Positions 33,868 to 42,153 of a stretch of DNA of 64,000 nucleotides are shown in pieces. Under the pieces are notes generated by a model. That model was not told where the DNA came from and ran no database searches. It saw only the letters and a program-made list of their open reading frames with translations. This DNA comes from Terriglobia bacterium (GTDB lineage Bacteria > Acidobacteriota > Terriglobia > Bryobacterales > Bryobacteraceae): assembly GCA_021325175.1 (NCBI GenBank), contig JAJPHS010000145.1:62001-126000 (forward strand), written 5' to 3'. A program made the position numbers and the translations under genes. Within the stretch, counting starts at the first letter, position 1; each line of letters starts with the position of its first letter.

Positions 33868-34061
33868 ATGAAAACTAGTATTTAGGACGGCATGGAGGGG
33901 GGAACAACCAGCCTCATCTGAAGGTACCACAGGTACGGCGTAACGCGAAATTTTTTGTATTTTAGCGGGCAGTTTCGTATCGGCGGAGCGATCGGCGTAT
34001 CCGGTAAACGATCAGCCGGCGAACTCGAAAAAAATTGCTTCTACCCGTTACACTGGACGAG

Positions 34062-35156
34062 ATGGTTTCGCGTCGAGCGGTGGTTGCGCTTGCCCTGAGC
34101 GTGGCTTGCGGGCGGCGGCGAATGGCGGGCTATCAGGGATACGCGTTTGTCGCCAATCAGGAGGGGCAGGCGATCGCTGCGGTCGATCTGGAGGCGATGG
34201 CGGTGGTGCGGCACATTCCGCTGGACGGGTCGCCAGCGCAGGTGATCGCGGCGGCGAAGCGCCCGTCGGTTTTCGCGCTGACGCCGGATACGGGATCGAT
34301 TCACGAAATTGAAGTGGATCGGCTGACGGCGCGGCGGAAAGCGACGGTGGCGTCGTCGGCAATCGCGATGCACCTGGACGCGGCCGAGCGCGAGCTGTGG
34401 GTGCTGGCTCGCGATCCGAGAGCCGTGATTCGGGTCTCGCTGGATTCCTTTGCAGCGACCGGCAGAATTCCGCTGGCCGAAGATCCGGTCGATTTCGCGC
34501 TGGCTTCCGAGGGTGGGGCGGCGGCGGTTTCGGGCGGCGGCCTGGTGCGATTTCTCGATTTGGGAGCCATGCGCGCGGGCGCGCCGCTTGCTTCGGGGGA
34601 CTTCGGATCGGTGAGATTCCGCAAGGACGGCAAGATGATGATCGCGGCCGACCTTGGAGCGCGCTTGTTGTGGCTGTGGGACGCGCCGGCCGAGCGGCTG
34701 ATGACGAAGCTGCCGCTGGCGGCGCGGCCGGATCATCTCTGCTTCAGCCAGGATGGCGGTCAGTTGTTCATCACCGGCGAGGGACTGGACGGGGTGGTGA
34801 TCGTGTTTCCGTATCACACGCCGGAGGTGGATCAGACGGTGCTTGCCGGGCATGGTCCGGAGGCAATGGCGGCGTCGCAGGCGCTGCTGTTTATCGCCAG
34901 CCCGCAATCGGGCGATGTCAGCGTGTTGAGCATCGACGACCGCAAGGTGATTTCGGTGGTGCGGGTGGGGAGCGATCCGGGTTTTGTGGCGGTCACGCCG
35001 GATGACCGCTATGCGCTGGTGCTGAATCGAAAATCGGGCGACATGGCGGTTTTGCGGGTGAACGGGGTGCAAACTCGCGGATATCCAGCGCCGGTGCTGA
35101 CGGTGATTCCGGTGGGGTCGCGTCCGGTGAGCGCGGCGATTCGAGCAGTGTCGTAG
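34062..35156 (+). CDS. YVTN-type beta-propeller protein
   Basis: I choose ATG 34062, 7 bases after a TACACT box; a TTG at 34035 is also in frame. The N-terminus (VSRRAVVALALSVACG) is a signal or lipoprotein-type sequence with a twin arginine but an imperfect lipobox. The body is a run of YVTN-like repeats: FVANQEGQAIAAVDLEAMAVVRHIPL, RYALVLNRKSGDMAVLRV, IASPQSGDVSVLSIDDRKVISVVRVG. Such proteins form periplasmic propellers of unknown binding role, common in soil acidobacteria. Confidence 0.75.
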   Translation: MVSRRAVVALALSVACGRRRMAGYQGYAFVANQEGQAIAAVDLEAMAVVRHIPLDGSPAQVIAAAKRPSVFALTPDTGSIHEIEVDRLTARRKATVASSAIAMHLDAAERELWVLARDPRAVIRVSLDSFAATGRIPLAEDPVDFALASEGGAAAVSGGGLVRFLDLGAMRAGAPLASGDFGSVRFRKDGKMMIAADLGARLLWLWDAPAERLMTKLPLAARPDHLCFSQDGGQLFITGEGLDGVVIVFPYHTPEVDQTVLAGHGPEAMAASQALLFIASPQSGDVSVLSIDDRKVISVVRVGSDPGFVAVTPDDRYALVLNRKSGDMAVLRVNGVQTRGYPAPVLTVIPVGSRPVSAAIRAVS

Positions 35157-35157
35157 A

Positions 35158-35475
35158 TTATGGCTCGGGGGCCGATTTCCAGCCCTGGTGGACGGCGCGG
35201 ACCAGAGCTTCGGCCGATTGAGGGACGGCTTCGGCGGCGTGCGGGACTACCGGTGAAGGCGCTGCCGGGGCGGCTTCGGTGTTCCGTTTGATGGCGCGCA
35301 GCAGTTCCTTTACTTCACCGACGTCGTTGCTGATCTGGAAGACCTTATAAACGGCGAACAAAACCATCGAATAGACAATCAAGGTAAGGATGCCGCTGAC
35401 GACAAGCTGCAAGGGTCCCATGGGAGGAAGATCGGCGAGGGAAATGTAAGGCTTTAGGTTAGCGCCGGTGACCAT
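35158..35475 (-). CDS. Small single-pass membrane protein of unknown function
   Basis: The 105-residue protein has one membrane helix (LQLVVSGILTLIVYSMVLFAVYKVF, about 22-46), a short conserved helix after it (QISNDVGEVKELLRAIKRN) and an alanine/proline-rich disordered tail. The layout looks like a membrane anchor with a small cytoplasmic domain. It converges with the YVTN gene almost without gap (stops at 35156 and 35158). No function is known to me. Confidence 0.68.
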   Translation of the reverse strand: MVTGANLKPYISLADLPPMGPLQLVVSGILTLIVYSMVLFAVYKVFQISNDVGEVKELLRAIKRNTEAAPAAPSPVVPHAAEAVPQSAEALVRAVHQGWKSAPEP

Positions 35476-35546
35476 AGATCCCTGGCCTGCGGAGAAGCGT
35501 AAATTGCACGTCCCTCTTCCGGCCGAAAGCGATGGATGGGGTGATG

Positions 35547-35623
35547 TGGCGCGCCCGGAGAGACTCGAACTCCCGACCTACTGGTTCGAAGCCAGTCGCT
35601 CTATCCGGCTGAGCTACGGGCGC
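35547..35623 (-). tRNA. tRNA-Arg, anticodon UCG
   Basis: The cloverleaf is complete on the minus strand: acceptor GCGCCCG paired with CGGGCGC, D-arm GCTC...GAGC, anticodon stem ACTGG/CCAGT with loop CTTCGAA (anticodon TCG), and a T-arm with TTCGAGT. The 3' CCA is encoded (35549-35547). It reads CGA and probably CGG arginine codons. Confidence 0.97.
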
Positions 35624-35628
35624 ACTCA

Positions 35629-35650
35629 ATCAAGATCGTATCATCTTGAT
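35629..35650. promoter_or_regulatory. Perfect palindrome between tRNA-Arg and the CYTH gene
   Basis: ATCAAGAT (35629-35636) and ATCTTGAT (35643-35650) are exact inverted repeats separated by 6 bp. The site lies 6 bp upstream of the tRNA gene and 4 bp before the CYTH start codon, overlapping candidate -10 boxes for both (TACGAT on minus, TATCAT on plus). It could be an operator or simply a hairpin. Confidence 0.6.
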
Positions 35651-35654
35651 AGGG

Positions 35655-36218
35655 ATGTCTGTTGAGAACGAGGTGAAGGTCCGGTTCCCCGGTGACGCGG
35701 AACAGGCGCGCGCGCGAATCGAGGCGCGCGGCTATCGTCTCATTCAACCGCGAACGCTCGAATCCGATTGCGTCTTCGACCGCGGCGGCGAGCTGCGGCG
35801 CTCCGAACAGCTTTTGCGGCTGCGCCGCCAGGGAGACCGGTTCCTCCTCACTTATAAAGGTCCACCGCGAGCCGGGCGGCACAAAAATCGCGAGGAGATT
35901 GAGTTCGAGGTCTCCGACGGTGACGCGCTTGCTGCCGTGCTCGAAAGGTTGGGATATGACGTAGCCTTCCGTTACCAAAAGTACCGGACGAAATTTCGCG
36001 CCGAAAGCGAGCCGGGGATCATCACGATCGACGAAACGCCGATGGGGGTATTTCTGGAGTTGGAAGGTCCGCCGGATTGGCTGGATGCTACGGCGGCGCG
36101 CTTAGGCCTTTCTCCGTCGGAATACTTAACGGCGAGCTACGCAAAACTATACCAGGAATATCGCCGTGCTCGTCCGGGGTTAACGAATGACATGGTTTTT
36201 GATGATTCCGCCGATTAG
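35655..36218 (+). CDS. CYTH-domain protein (class IV adenylate cyclase CyaB-like)
   Basis: I choose ATG 35655 preceded by TAGGG; a TTG at 35646 is also possible. The 187-residue protein has the CYTH signature NEVKVRF (E-x-K near residue 4), LLRLRRQGDRFLLTYKGP, EEIEFEV and a late DETPMGVFLELEG. This family contains adenylate cyclase CyaB and triphosphatases acting on thiamine or inorganic triphosphate; which one cannot be told. It is divergent from tRNA-Arg and follows a palindrome. Confidence 0.88.
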   Translation: MSVENEVKVRFPGDAEQARARIEARGYRLIQPRTLESDCVFDRGGELRRSEQLLRLRRQGDRFLLTYKGPPRAGRHKNREEIEFEVSDGDALAAVLERLGYDVAFRYQKYRTKFRAESEPGIITIDETPMGVFLELEGPPDWLDATAARLGLSPSEYLTASYAKLYQEYRRARPGLTNDMVFDDSAD

Positions 36219-36329
36219 GACTCCTCAAAAACAACCTTAGTACGCAAAAATTTATTGATCGTTGCGGGGGCGAATGGTATGCTTCCTTGTAACCAAAATG
36301 GCAAATGCGCATCGGAATCGAGGCAGCAA

Positions 36330-36773
36330 ATGATGGAGCTCATCGCCACCGTCGTGATTACCGCAAGCAGCCTGTTCTTGTTCGTCTATTGGTTCCGGTA
36401 CACCTGCCTGCTGATCCTGAGCGCGCGAACCAGCCGCGACTACGCTGCGCCCGTTGCGGTCGCCAACCAGCTTGGATTTCTGGAAGTGCAGTCCGCGCTG
36501 CGGCAGGAATCGGATCTGGATCGGCTCAAGGATATGCTGGATCGCGATTATCGCGTGCTGACATATTTGTTGAAGAATGCGGCGAATCCTTCGCGGGGAG
36601 AGAACGCGGTTGAAAATCGGATGCTTGAGATTGACTACCGCGTGATGCGGGTGTGGTATTCGATGACCCGCCGGATTTCGCCCTCTGCCGCCATGAAAGC
36701 TCTGGAGGAGATGTCGCAAGTGATCGAGCACTTCGCCAACGCGATGGGTGAGCGCTCGGCGGCGGCTGCTTAA
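36330..36773 (+). CDS. Membrane-anchored unknown protein
   Basis: I choose ATG 36330 (the next ATG at 36333 is equally good), preceded by GAGG; the longer frame from 36255 has no such site. The protein is one membrane helix (IATVVITASSLFLFVYWF) followed by about 110 mostly helical residues (LDRLKDMLDRDYRVLTYLLKNAA, YRVMRVWYSMTRRISPSAAMKALEEM). I recognise no domain. The small frame 36298-36333 overlaps its start as ATGA. It converges on the TamB gene with an 11-bp gap. Confidence 0.7.
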   Translation: MMELIATVVITASSLFLFVYWFRYTCLLILSARTSRDYAAPVAVANQLGFLEVQSALRQESDLDRLKDMLDRDYRVLTYLLKNAANPSRGENAVENRMLEIDYRVMRVWYSMTRRISPSAAMKALEEMSQVIEHFANAMGERSAAAA

Positions 36774-36784
36774 GCTCGGCCGGC

Positions 36785-39700
36785 TTAGCGAAACTGCTTC
36801 TTCCAGAAGAAATCAACGCTAAAGACGCCGTTTTCATCGCGCGTCGCGACTGCTGAAAATTGCGGCGCAAGCTCCCACTCGATCCGAACCAGCTCGGAAT
36901 TGGCCTGACTCACGTCCTGCGAATAAGTGAAAGTTACGTTCTGCGTCACCTGCTGTTGCAGAGTGATCCGCGCTTGCGGCAGGGCAGTTCCACTCACAAA
37001 CGTCGGGGCGATAGTGAGCTGGCTGACGCCGAAAACGCGCTGTAGCCGGCTGGCCACAGGATTGGCGACGGCGGCGCCCACCAAAGCCGATTCGCCCATC
37101 TCCATCGCCGATTGATCCGGTGCGGCGGGCTGATTGGAAGCGATCGTCGGGTCCGGCGGAGTTTTTCCCGCCGCCAGCAGCGCGACGATATCCTCAAATT
37201 TCAAAGGCGGGTCGGAGCGATAGCTTAGTTTCAAATTATCCATCGGACCAGCCACGGTGAGGTTCACATCGACGCCCTGCGCGACGGTTTCCAAATCGAT
37301 ATCCAAAACAGGCTGAATCGAGGTCGGATCGTAAAAGGAAATCGTGCCGTGGTTCACCGAATATTTATTCGCGAAAAAGATAAGTGTTCCGCTGTTGATG
37401 GTAATTCTGCCCAGCATGCCCGGATTCGCCAGCGATCCAAGTAAATCCAAATTGGCTGTGGCGGAAAGCTGCTGGGCGAGCGTCGTCTGAAAGAGAGCGT
37501 CAGGCGCGGTCTGAATACGCACGCTGGCGCGAATGAAAGATAATACGCCGCTCGAGGACGACGGCGGCGCCGGCGGCTTCGTCGCAGCGGAAAGAATCGA
37601 GCCGATATCGCTCTGCTGGCCGTAGCCGACGCGCGAGATCGTGACCGTTCCACTCAATAAGCCGCTGCGGCCCGTTCCAGAAAGACGAAGAGCGGCATTG
37701 GCAGTTACGGAAACACCGGAGTATCGCGTTCTCACCTGGTGTGCGTCGGCCTGAAAGTTATAGCTCAAGCGCGAGCCGCTTATGGAAAAAAATCCCGTGG
37801 CACTTACTTTGCCGCCGCCGGATTCGGCTGTTAGCGACTGGATTTGACCGCCGCTTCCAGTCAGCAGAATCACCATATTCGCCTTGTACAGCCCGTTAGG
37901 CCAATCGGCGAGTTGCAAAGATCCATCGCTCAACTGAATGCGCCCGCCGAGGACCGGGCTTGCAAGCGTTCCGCGCACCGAGACTTTGGCGTTGGCAACT
38001 CCGGCGGCGACCGAGCCGGGGAAAAGCGTCTTGATCACGGCCAGATCAGCGTTCGCGTTCACATCAATGTCGATTGAGCTTGCCCTGCGAAGCGGCACAC
38101 TACCGGAAATCACAAGATCCATTGACGAGCCGCTGATGCGGGCGCTTGCGATTTGAATGGTTCCATGAACCAGGTTCAGCACGATCGGGCGATCGTTTTT
38201 AAACGAAATTCCGCTGGTGGCGCTGACGTCAAGCTTTGTTACCTGTAGCTGCGCTGTTGCCTCCCCCGGCGCCTTCAACGGACCATCGAAGCGGGCGTTC
38301 GCGTCCAACGATGCCTCAAGCAAAAGCTGGGATGTCGACAAAAAAGGCTTAATGGCGGCGTAAGTCAGATTGTTAACTCCAAGCTGGGCGTGTGTGACAA
38401 AGTCTCCCGATAACGCGATGTCTGCATCTCCCCGAATCGATCCAGTTGAAAGATTCGATTGAAAAGTTACGTTCAGAATTTTGTTATTCGTTTGGGCTTT
38501 CACTTCCAGGCTGCCCATCGGCTGATGATTCAACGCGACATCGTGAATTGTGCCTTCTGCCGTAAAACGAATCGGAGTGACTTGAAAATGATTCAGCTCA
38601 GTCAGGCCATCCGCGGTAAGCGAGGCAGTCCCGCTCAGGCCCGAACGAAAGTTCTCCAAATAAGACAGCCGGGCGAGATTCGCTTGGCGAATCGCGATAT
38701 GAAACGCGAGCCGGCCGTCGGCAAAGGAAAACTGCGGATGCGAAAAAGAACCACTCGCATCGGCGCGCCCGGCGGGCGTAGTCATTTGCAGCGAAGAAAC
38801 GACCAGCATTGTGTTGCTGTAATCGCCCGCAACTGTAAGTTGATCGACACGCTGTCCAAACATTTCCGCGCGAGTCAGTTGGAAGTTAAGTTTTGCTCTA
38901 GGATCTCGAGGCGTGCCGTCCAGATGCGCGCTCAGGCTGGTGTTTCCCTTGATCGGCAAGTTCAAGTGAGCCAGCGCGAAGATCTTTTCCAATGCAAGAT
39001 GACTCACCGATAAATCGGCCGCAAATGGAAAATCGCCCGCAAGGCGAACCGATCCGCGAAGCTGTGTTGCTGAATTCGCGAGTGAAGATGCAAGTGAAAC
39101 AATTGCGTCCTGGCCACGAGAGTGAACCGACGCGGTGAGATCGCCAAAGTTTTCCTGGCTATCGCGAAGTCCAGTGGCCTTAAAGTCGCCGTTCAAGTTC
39201 GTCACTGACCAGACAAACGCACCGGCGCGGCGCGAAATCTCGCCGGCCGCTGCTAGGCTCATCTCGGCATTACCCGCAAATCCCGCACGAGCCGATTGAA
39301 GCGTCCCGCTCTTGCTTAAATCGAGCAATGTAGTAGACACTTCCGCCTGAATGGTACCGTAGTTAAGATCGCCGGAACGATGAAAGAACGAAGCCTGCGC
39401 CTTCAGCGTTCCGGCCGGCGCCGTCACAATCAGTGAGGTCAACTGAATGAGTTGATCGGACAAACTTGCGCTGAGCTGCGCGGAACTAATCTGTTCCTGG
39501 CGGTAATGAGCAGCGGCGATCGCGAGGTTAATGTTTCCTTGCGGTCTGTTGAGCGTGCCGGAAACGTGAGCGGACGCGTTGATATCTCCTGCGGCTTGTA
39601 TATCACTGTTTCCGGTAAGCAGCAAAAAATCGGCGAGATGACCGTTCTGAATTATCGCGTCGGTCGCAATCGCGCTCGCGGCCTCCGGCTTCCAGTCAAA

Positions 39701-41536
39701 CAAACCGAGCGAACCCGCGAAGCGAACCCGCGAAGCTCCGCTATCGAGCGATGCGTTCCTAATAACGACTCCGCTTGCTGAAGCGGCAAAGCTGGCAGAA
39801 AGTTCATCAAAGCGCCGGCCGCCGATAATGAAACCAGTTAGCTTGATCGATCCTGAAAGCTGCGACCGTTTAAGCGGTCCGCGCGCGCGAGCATCGAGTG
39901 CCCCCGAGCCGCCGTGCAAAGCCGGACTACCCGGCGAGGAAAAGTACCGGAACAAGGGGGAAACATCGCTGAGATCATGCGACTGAAATGTGAGTCGTGT
40001 CTCAATGCCCGGTTCACCAACTAAACTAAAAGTGGAGTGTGGAAGATAAATTGTGGATTCGGGTACGGCGATCGTGCCTGTTTCAACCTTGTAAGTCACG
40101 CTGAGGTGACCATTGACCGGGACTCCGGAACCGGCCGGAGAAATTGTCACGCGCGCTACAACTTCGGGGGTCTTGATCGGACCTTGTGCATGAAATGAAG
40201 CGGAAATCTCGCCAGCGTAAGCAATCGGCTTTTCGGCAACAATTCGCGCCGCATCTGAAATCGTAAGCCGCTGAAGAGCCGCGTTCGCCTCGATCGTGTT
40301 AAAATCGCGAACCGCCGCCGATCCATTTATGGCGGTGTGCATCGCGGTGAAATGCAGATCCGCCAGCGAGATTAGGTTTGGCTCGATACGGAACGACGAA
40401 GAAAATGTCGCTGTGCCCAACTCCCTGTCCGGAAGAATTAAACGCGCGGTGGATAGCGATCCCTGAATGAAATAGTTCGGAAATGTCAGCCGGGCATTAC
40501 CAGATAAGTTCAGGGCTCCGGCAGGAGCTTTAGAAATCGTGAATAGGCGCCTGATCTCATCGAGCGAAATAGAACCCCGAAAAACAGTCGTGTCGGCGGA
40601 TGCGGCAGCCTCCAAATAAGATGCGCCAAGGCGCAAGTCCGCATGTTGAATCGTGACGCTGTCGCGTGTAGCATTGAACGTAGTCTGCAAGTCGACCGCG
40701 GTTGCGGCTTTTTGGTCGACGTGAACCGGAATCGCAAGTGAGGCGCGAAGTTCGCCGACGCCAAGATGCGCATCAACGTGGGCGGAAACGCGCGGCGACT
40801 TTAAATCGTACAACTCGGCCGTGACCACGATGTTCGATTGCGGACTCTGAAGCCGGGCCTCATTCAGAACGATTCCGCCCCGCCGCAAAACAAAAGGTAT
40901 AGTTAGCCGGGCAGTTAGCGGCGCCTTATATTGAACATTCACCAACGCGGTAACCTCGCCCCGGTACTCTAATTTGGACGTAAACGCAATGTGAGCCGCG
41001 AAATCGCTGCCGTGAATTGATAAAGGAATCGCTTGGCTGGCGAAGCGTATCTGACCTTCGTTAATGTCAAAGTGTTGAATTGCCAGATTAATAATTTCAT
41101 TTGTATCAGACGCGAAATCGCTCCTTGAAGGTTTAGCGGGCGTAGGAATATTAAGCTCGCCGTTCGAAAGAGTCACAATTGTCACTTCAGGACGGCCTAT
41201 TTCAAGTTGTTTGAAGACCAAAAACCTGTGCTGCGAAAATAAGCCGATTTTCAGCGTCACTAAAGACGCATGGAAAAAAGGCGAAGACTTCTCCGGTTCT
41301 TTTCCGCGAATCGTCATGCCGCGAATCGTAATTGCCAAGCTGCGGACGTCGAATTGAAATGACTCAATACTGGTCGCGCCACCGGTGGCGTGCTCTACGT
41401 AAGCTGCCAATCGGCGCTCCGCATAGCCTTGGAACCAGGAGGTGTGGACGACAATAACAACCGTAATCACCACAATCAAAATTACGGTAGCCAATGCCAG
41501 CGCTAGCCGCAATAGTATCCTTAAGGGGCTACTCAC
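36785..41536 (-). CDS. tamB: TamB-like translocation and assembly protein (DUF490)
   Basis: The 1583-residue protein has an N-terminal membrane helix (LRLALALATVILIVVITVVIVV) and then a very long series of beta-strand repeats ending in the DUF490 domain (VNHGTISFYDPTSIQPVLDIDLETVAQGVDVNLTVAGP, SYRSDPPLKFEDIVALLAAG). TamB-type proteins form a hydrophobic groove spanning the periplasm and pair with an Omp85 protein; proposed roles are outer-membrane protein assembly and phospholipid transport. Here it is the third gene of an operon after an Omp85 gene and a SurA-like gene and overlaps the latter by 4 bp. Its base composition is lower in GC than neighbours. Confidence 0.92.
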   Translation of the reverse strand: MSSPLRILLRLALALATVILIVVITVVIVVHTSWFQGYAERRLAAYVEHATGGATSIESFQFDVRSLAITIRGMTIRGKEPEKSSPFFHASLVTLKIGLFSQHRFLVFKQLEIGRPEVTIVTLSNGELNIPTPAKPSRSDFASDTNEIINLAIQHFDINEGQIRFASQAIPLSIHGSDFAAHIAFTSKLEYRGEVTALVNVQYKAPLTARLTIPFVLRRGGIVLNEARLQSPQSNIVVTAELYDLKSPRVSAHVDAHLGVGELRASLAIPVHVDQKAATAVDLQTTFNATRDSVTIQHADLRLGASYLEAAASADTTVFRGSISLDEIRRLFTISKAPAGALNLSGNARLTFPNYFIQGSLSTARLILPDRELGTATFSSSFRIEPNLISLADLHFTAMHTAINGSAAVRDFNTIEANAALQRLTISDAARIVAEKPIAYAGEISASFHAQGPIKTPEVVARVTISPAGSGVPVNGHLSVTYKVETGTIAVPESTIYLPHSTFSLVGEPGIETRLTFQSHDLSDVSPLFRYFSSPGSPALHGGSGALDARARGPLKRSQLSGSIKLTGFIIGGRRFDELSASFAASASGVVIRNASLDSGASRVRFAGSLGLFDWKPEAASAIATDAIIQNGHLADFLLLTGNSDIQAAGDINASAHVSGTLNRPQGNINLAIAAAHYRQEQISSAQLSASLSDQLIQLTSLIVTAPAGTLKAQASFFHRSGDLNYGTIQAEVSTTLLDLSKSGTLQSARAGFAGNAEMSLAAAGEISRRAGAFVWSVTNLNGDFKATGLRDSQENFGDLTASVHSRGQDAIVSLASSLANSATQLRGSVRLAGDFPFAADLSVSHLALEKIFALAHLNLPIKGNTSLSAHLDGTPRDPRAKLNFQLTRAEMFGQRVDQLTVAGDYSNTMLVVSSLQMTTPAGRADASGSFSHPQFSFADGRLAFHIAIRQANLARLSYLENFRSGLSGTASLTADGLTELNHFQVTPIRFTAEGTIHDVALNHQPMGSLEVKAQTNNKILNVTFQSNLSTGSIRGDADIALSGDFVTHAQLGVNNLTYAAIKPFLSTSQLLLEASLDANARFDGPLKAPGEATAQLQVTKLDVSATSGISFKNDRPIVLNLVHGTIQIASARISGSSMDLVISGSVPLRRASSIDIDVNANADLAVIKTLFPGSVAAGVANAKVSVRGTLASPVLGGRIQLSDGSLQLADWPNGLYKANMVILLTGSGGQIQSLTAESGGGKVSATGFFSISGSRLSYNFQADAHQVRTRYSGVSVTANAALRLSGTGRSGLLSGTVTISRVGYGQQSDIGSILSAATKPPAPPSSSSGVLSFIRASVRIQTAPDALFQTTLAQQLSATANLDLLGSLANPGMLGRITINSGTLIFFANKYSVNHGTISFYDPTSIQPVLDIDLETVAQGVDVNLTVAGPMDNLKLSYRSDPPLKFEDIVALLAAGKTPPDPTIASNQPAAPDQSAMEMGESALVGAAVANPVASRLQRVFGVSQLTIAPTFVSGTALPQARITLQQQVTQNVTFTYSQDVSQANSELVRIEWELAPQFSAVATRDENGVFSVDFFWKKQFR

Positions 41537-42153
41537 GCCAGTGACTTCTCCAAATAGACGATGTGAGCCGATTTGCGGCTTTGATCCAGCCAGCTATTCA
41601 GTAGCTGATTTACGCGCTCTCCGGTAATCGTTTCCGTAATTACTGGTTTCACCGAAGCAAAAGGTTGCTTTTCAAACTGAACGGAGTGCGATTTGTAGTA
41701 ATGCTCAATGTCGGCTTCGGAAACAACGACCTGAGGGCGAAACATCGTGTCGATGAACAGTAACACAGTCAACTGCCAAAACAGGCGCTCGCGTAATTCG
41801 GCGTTAGTAATGCCATATTTGCGAAGCGCCTCGTTTAGCTCAGCGGCACTCCCGTAGCGAGACTCGATGTCGCGAAAAAGGCGATCTGTATCGGCTCGAG
41901 TGGCGAGTGGATACTCTCCTACGCGGATTGCCTGCCGTATAAGCTGCTGATCGATCAGGCGGCTGGCGGCTTGCTTCCGTGAAGCTTCGGTAATTACGGC
42001 TGGCTCCTCATTCAGAAACGCCGTGATTCGGATGTCGCGATCGATTTCGCTATCGAGAATCGGAGTACGATCCACTACGATCGCTGTTCTGTCGATGATC
42101 ACCGCGGTGGCCAATGGCGACAACGCGATATAAAAAAACAGACGGCGCAGCAT
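41533..42153 (-). CDS. SurA-like periplasmic chaperone without PPIase domain
   Basis: I choose ATG 42153, which overlaps the stop of the Omp85 gene as TAATG and starts a signal-like segment (MLRRLFFYIALSPLATA). The mature part (AIVVDRTPILDSEIDRDIRITAFL, ASRLIDQQLIRQAIRVGEYPLATRADTDRLFRDIE, RYGSAAELNEALRKYGITNAELRERLFWQLTVL) matches the SurA/trigger-factor N-terminal chaperone domain. No parvulin domain follows. SurA-type proteins carry unfolded outer-membrane proteins to the assembly machine. Its place between an Omp85 and TamB supports such a role here. Confidence 0.85.
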   Translation of the reverse strand: MLRRLFFYIALSPLATAVIIDRTAIVVDRTPILDSEIDRDIRITAFLNEEPAVITEASRKQAASRLIDQQLIRQAIRVGEYPLATRADTDRLFRDIESRYGSAAELNEALRKYGITNAELRERLFWQLTVLLFIDTMFRPQVVVSEADIEHYYKSHSVQFEKQPFASVKPVITETITGERVNQLLNSWLDQSRKSAHIVYLEKSLA

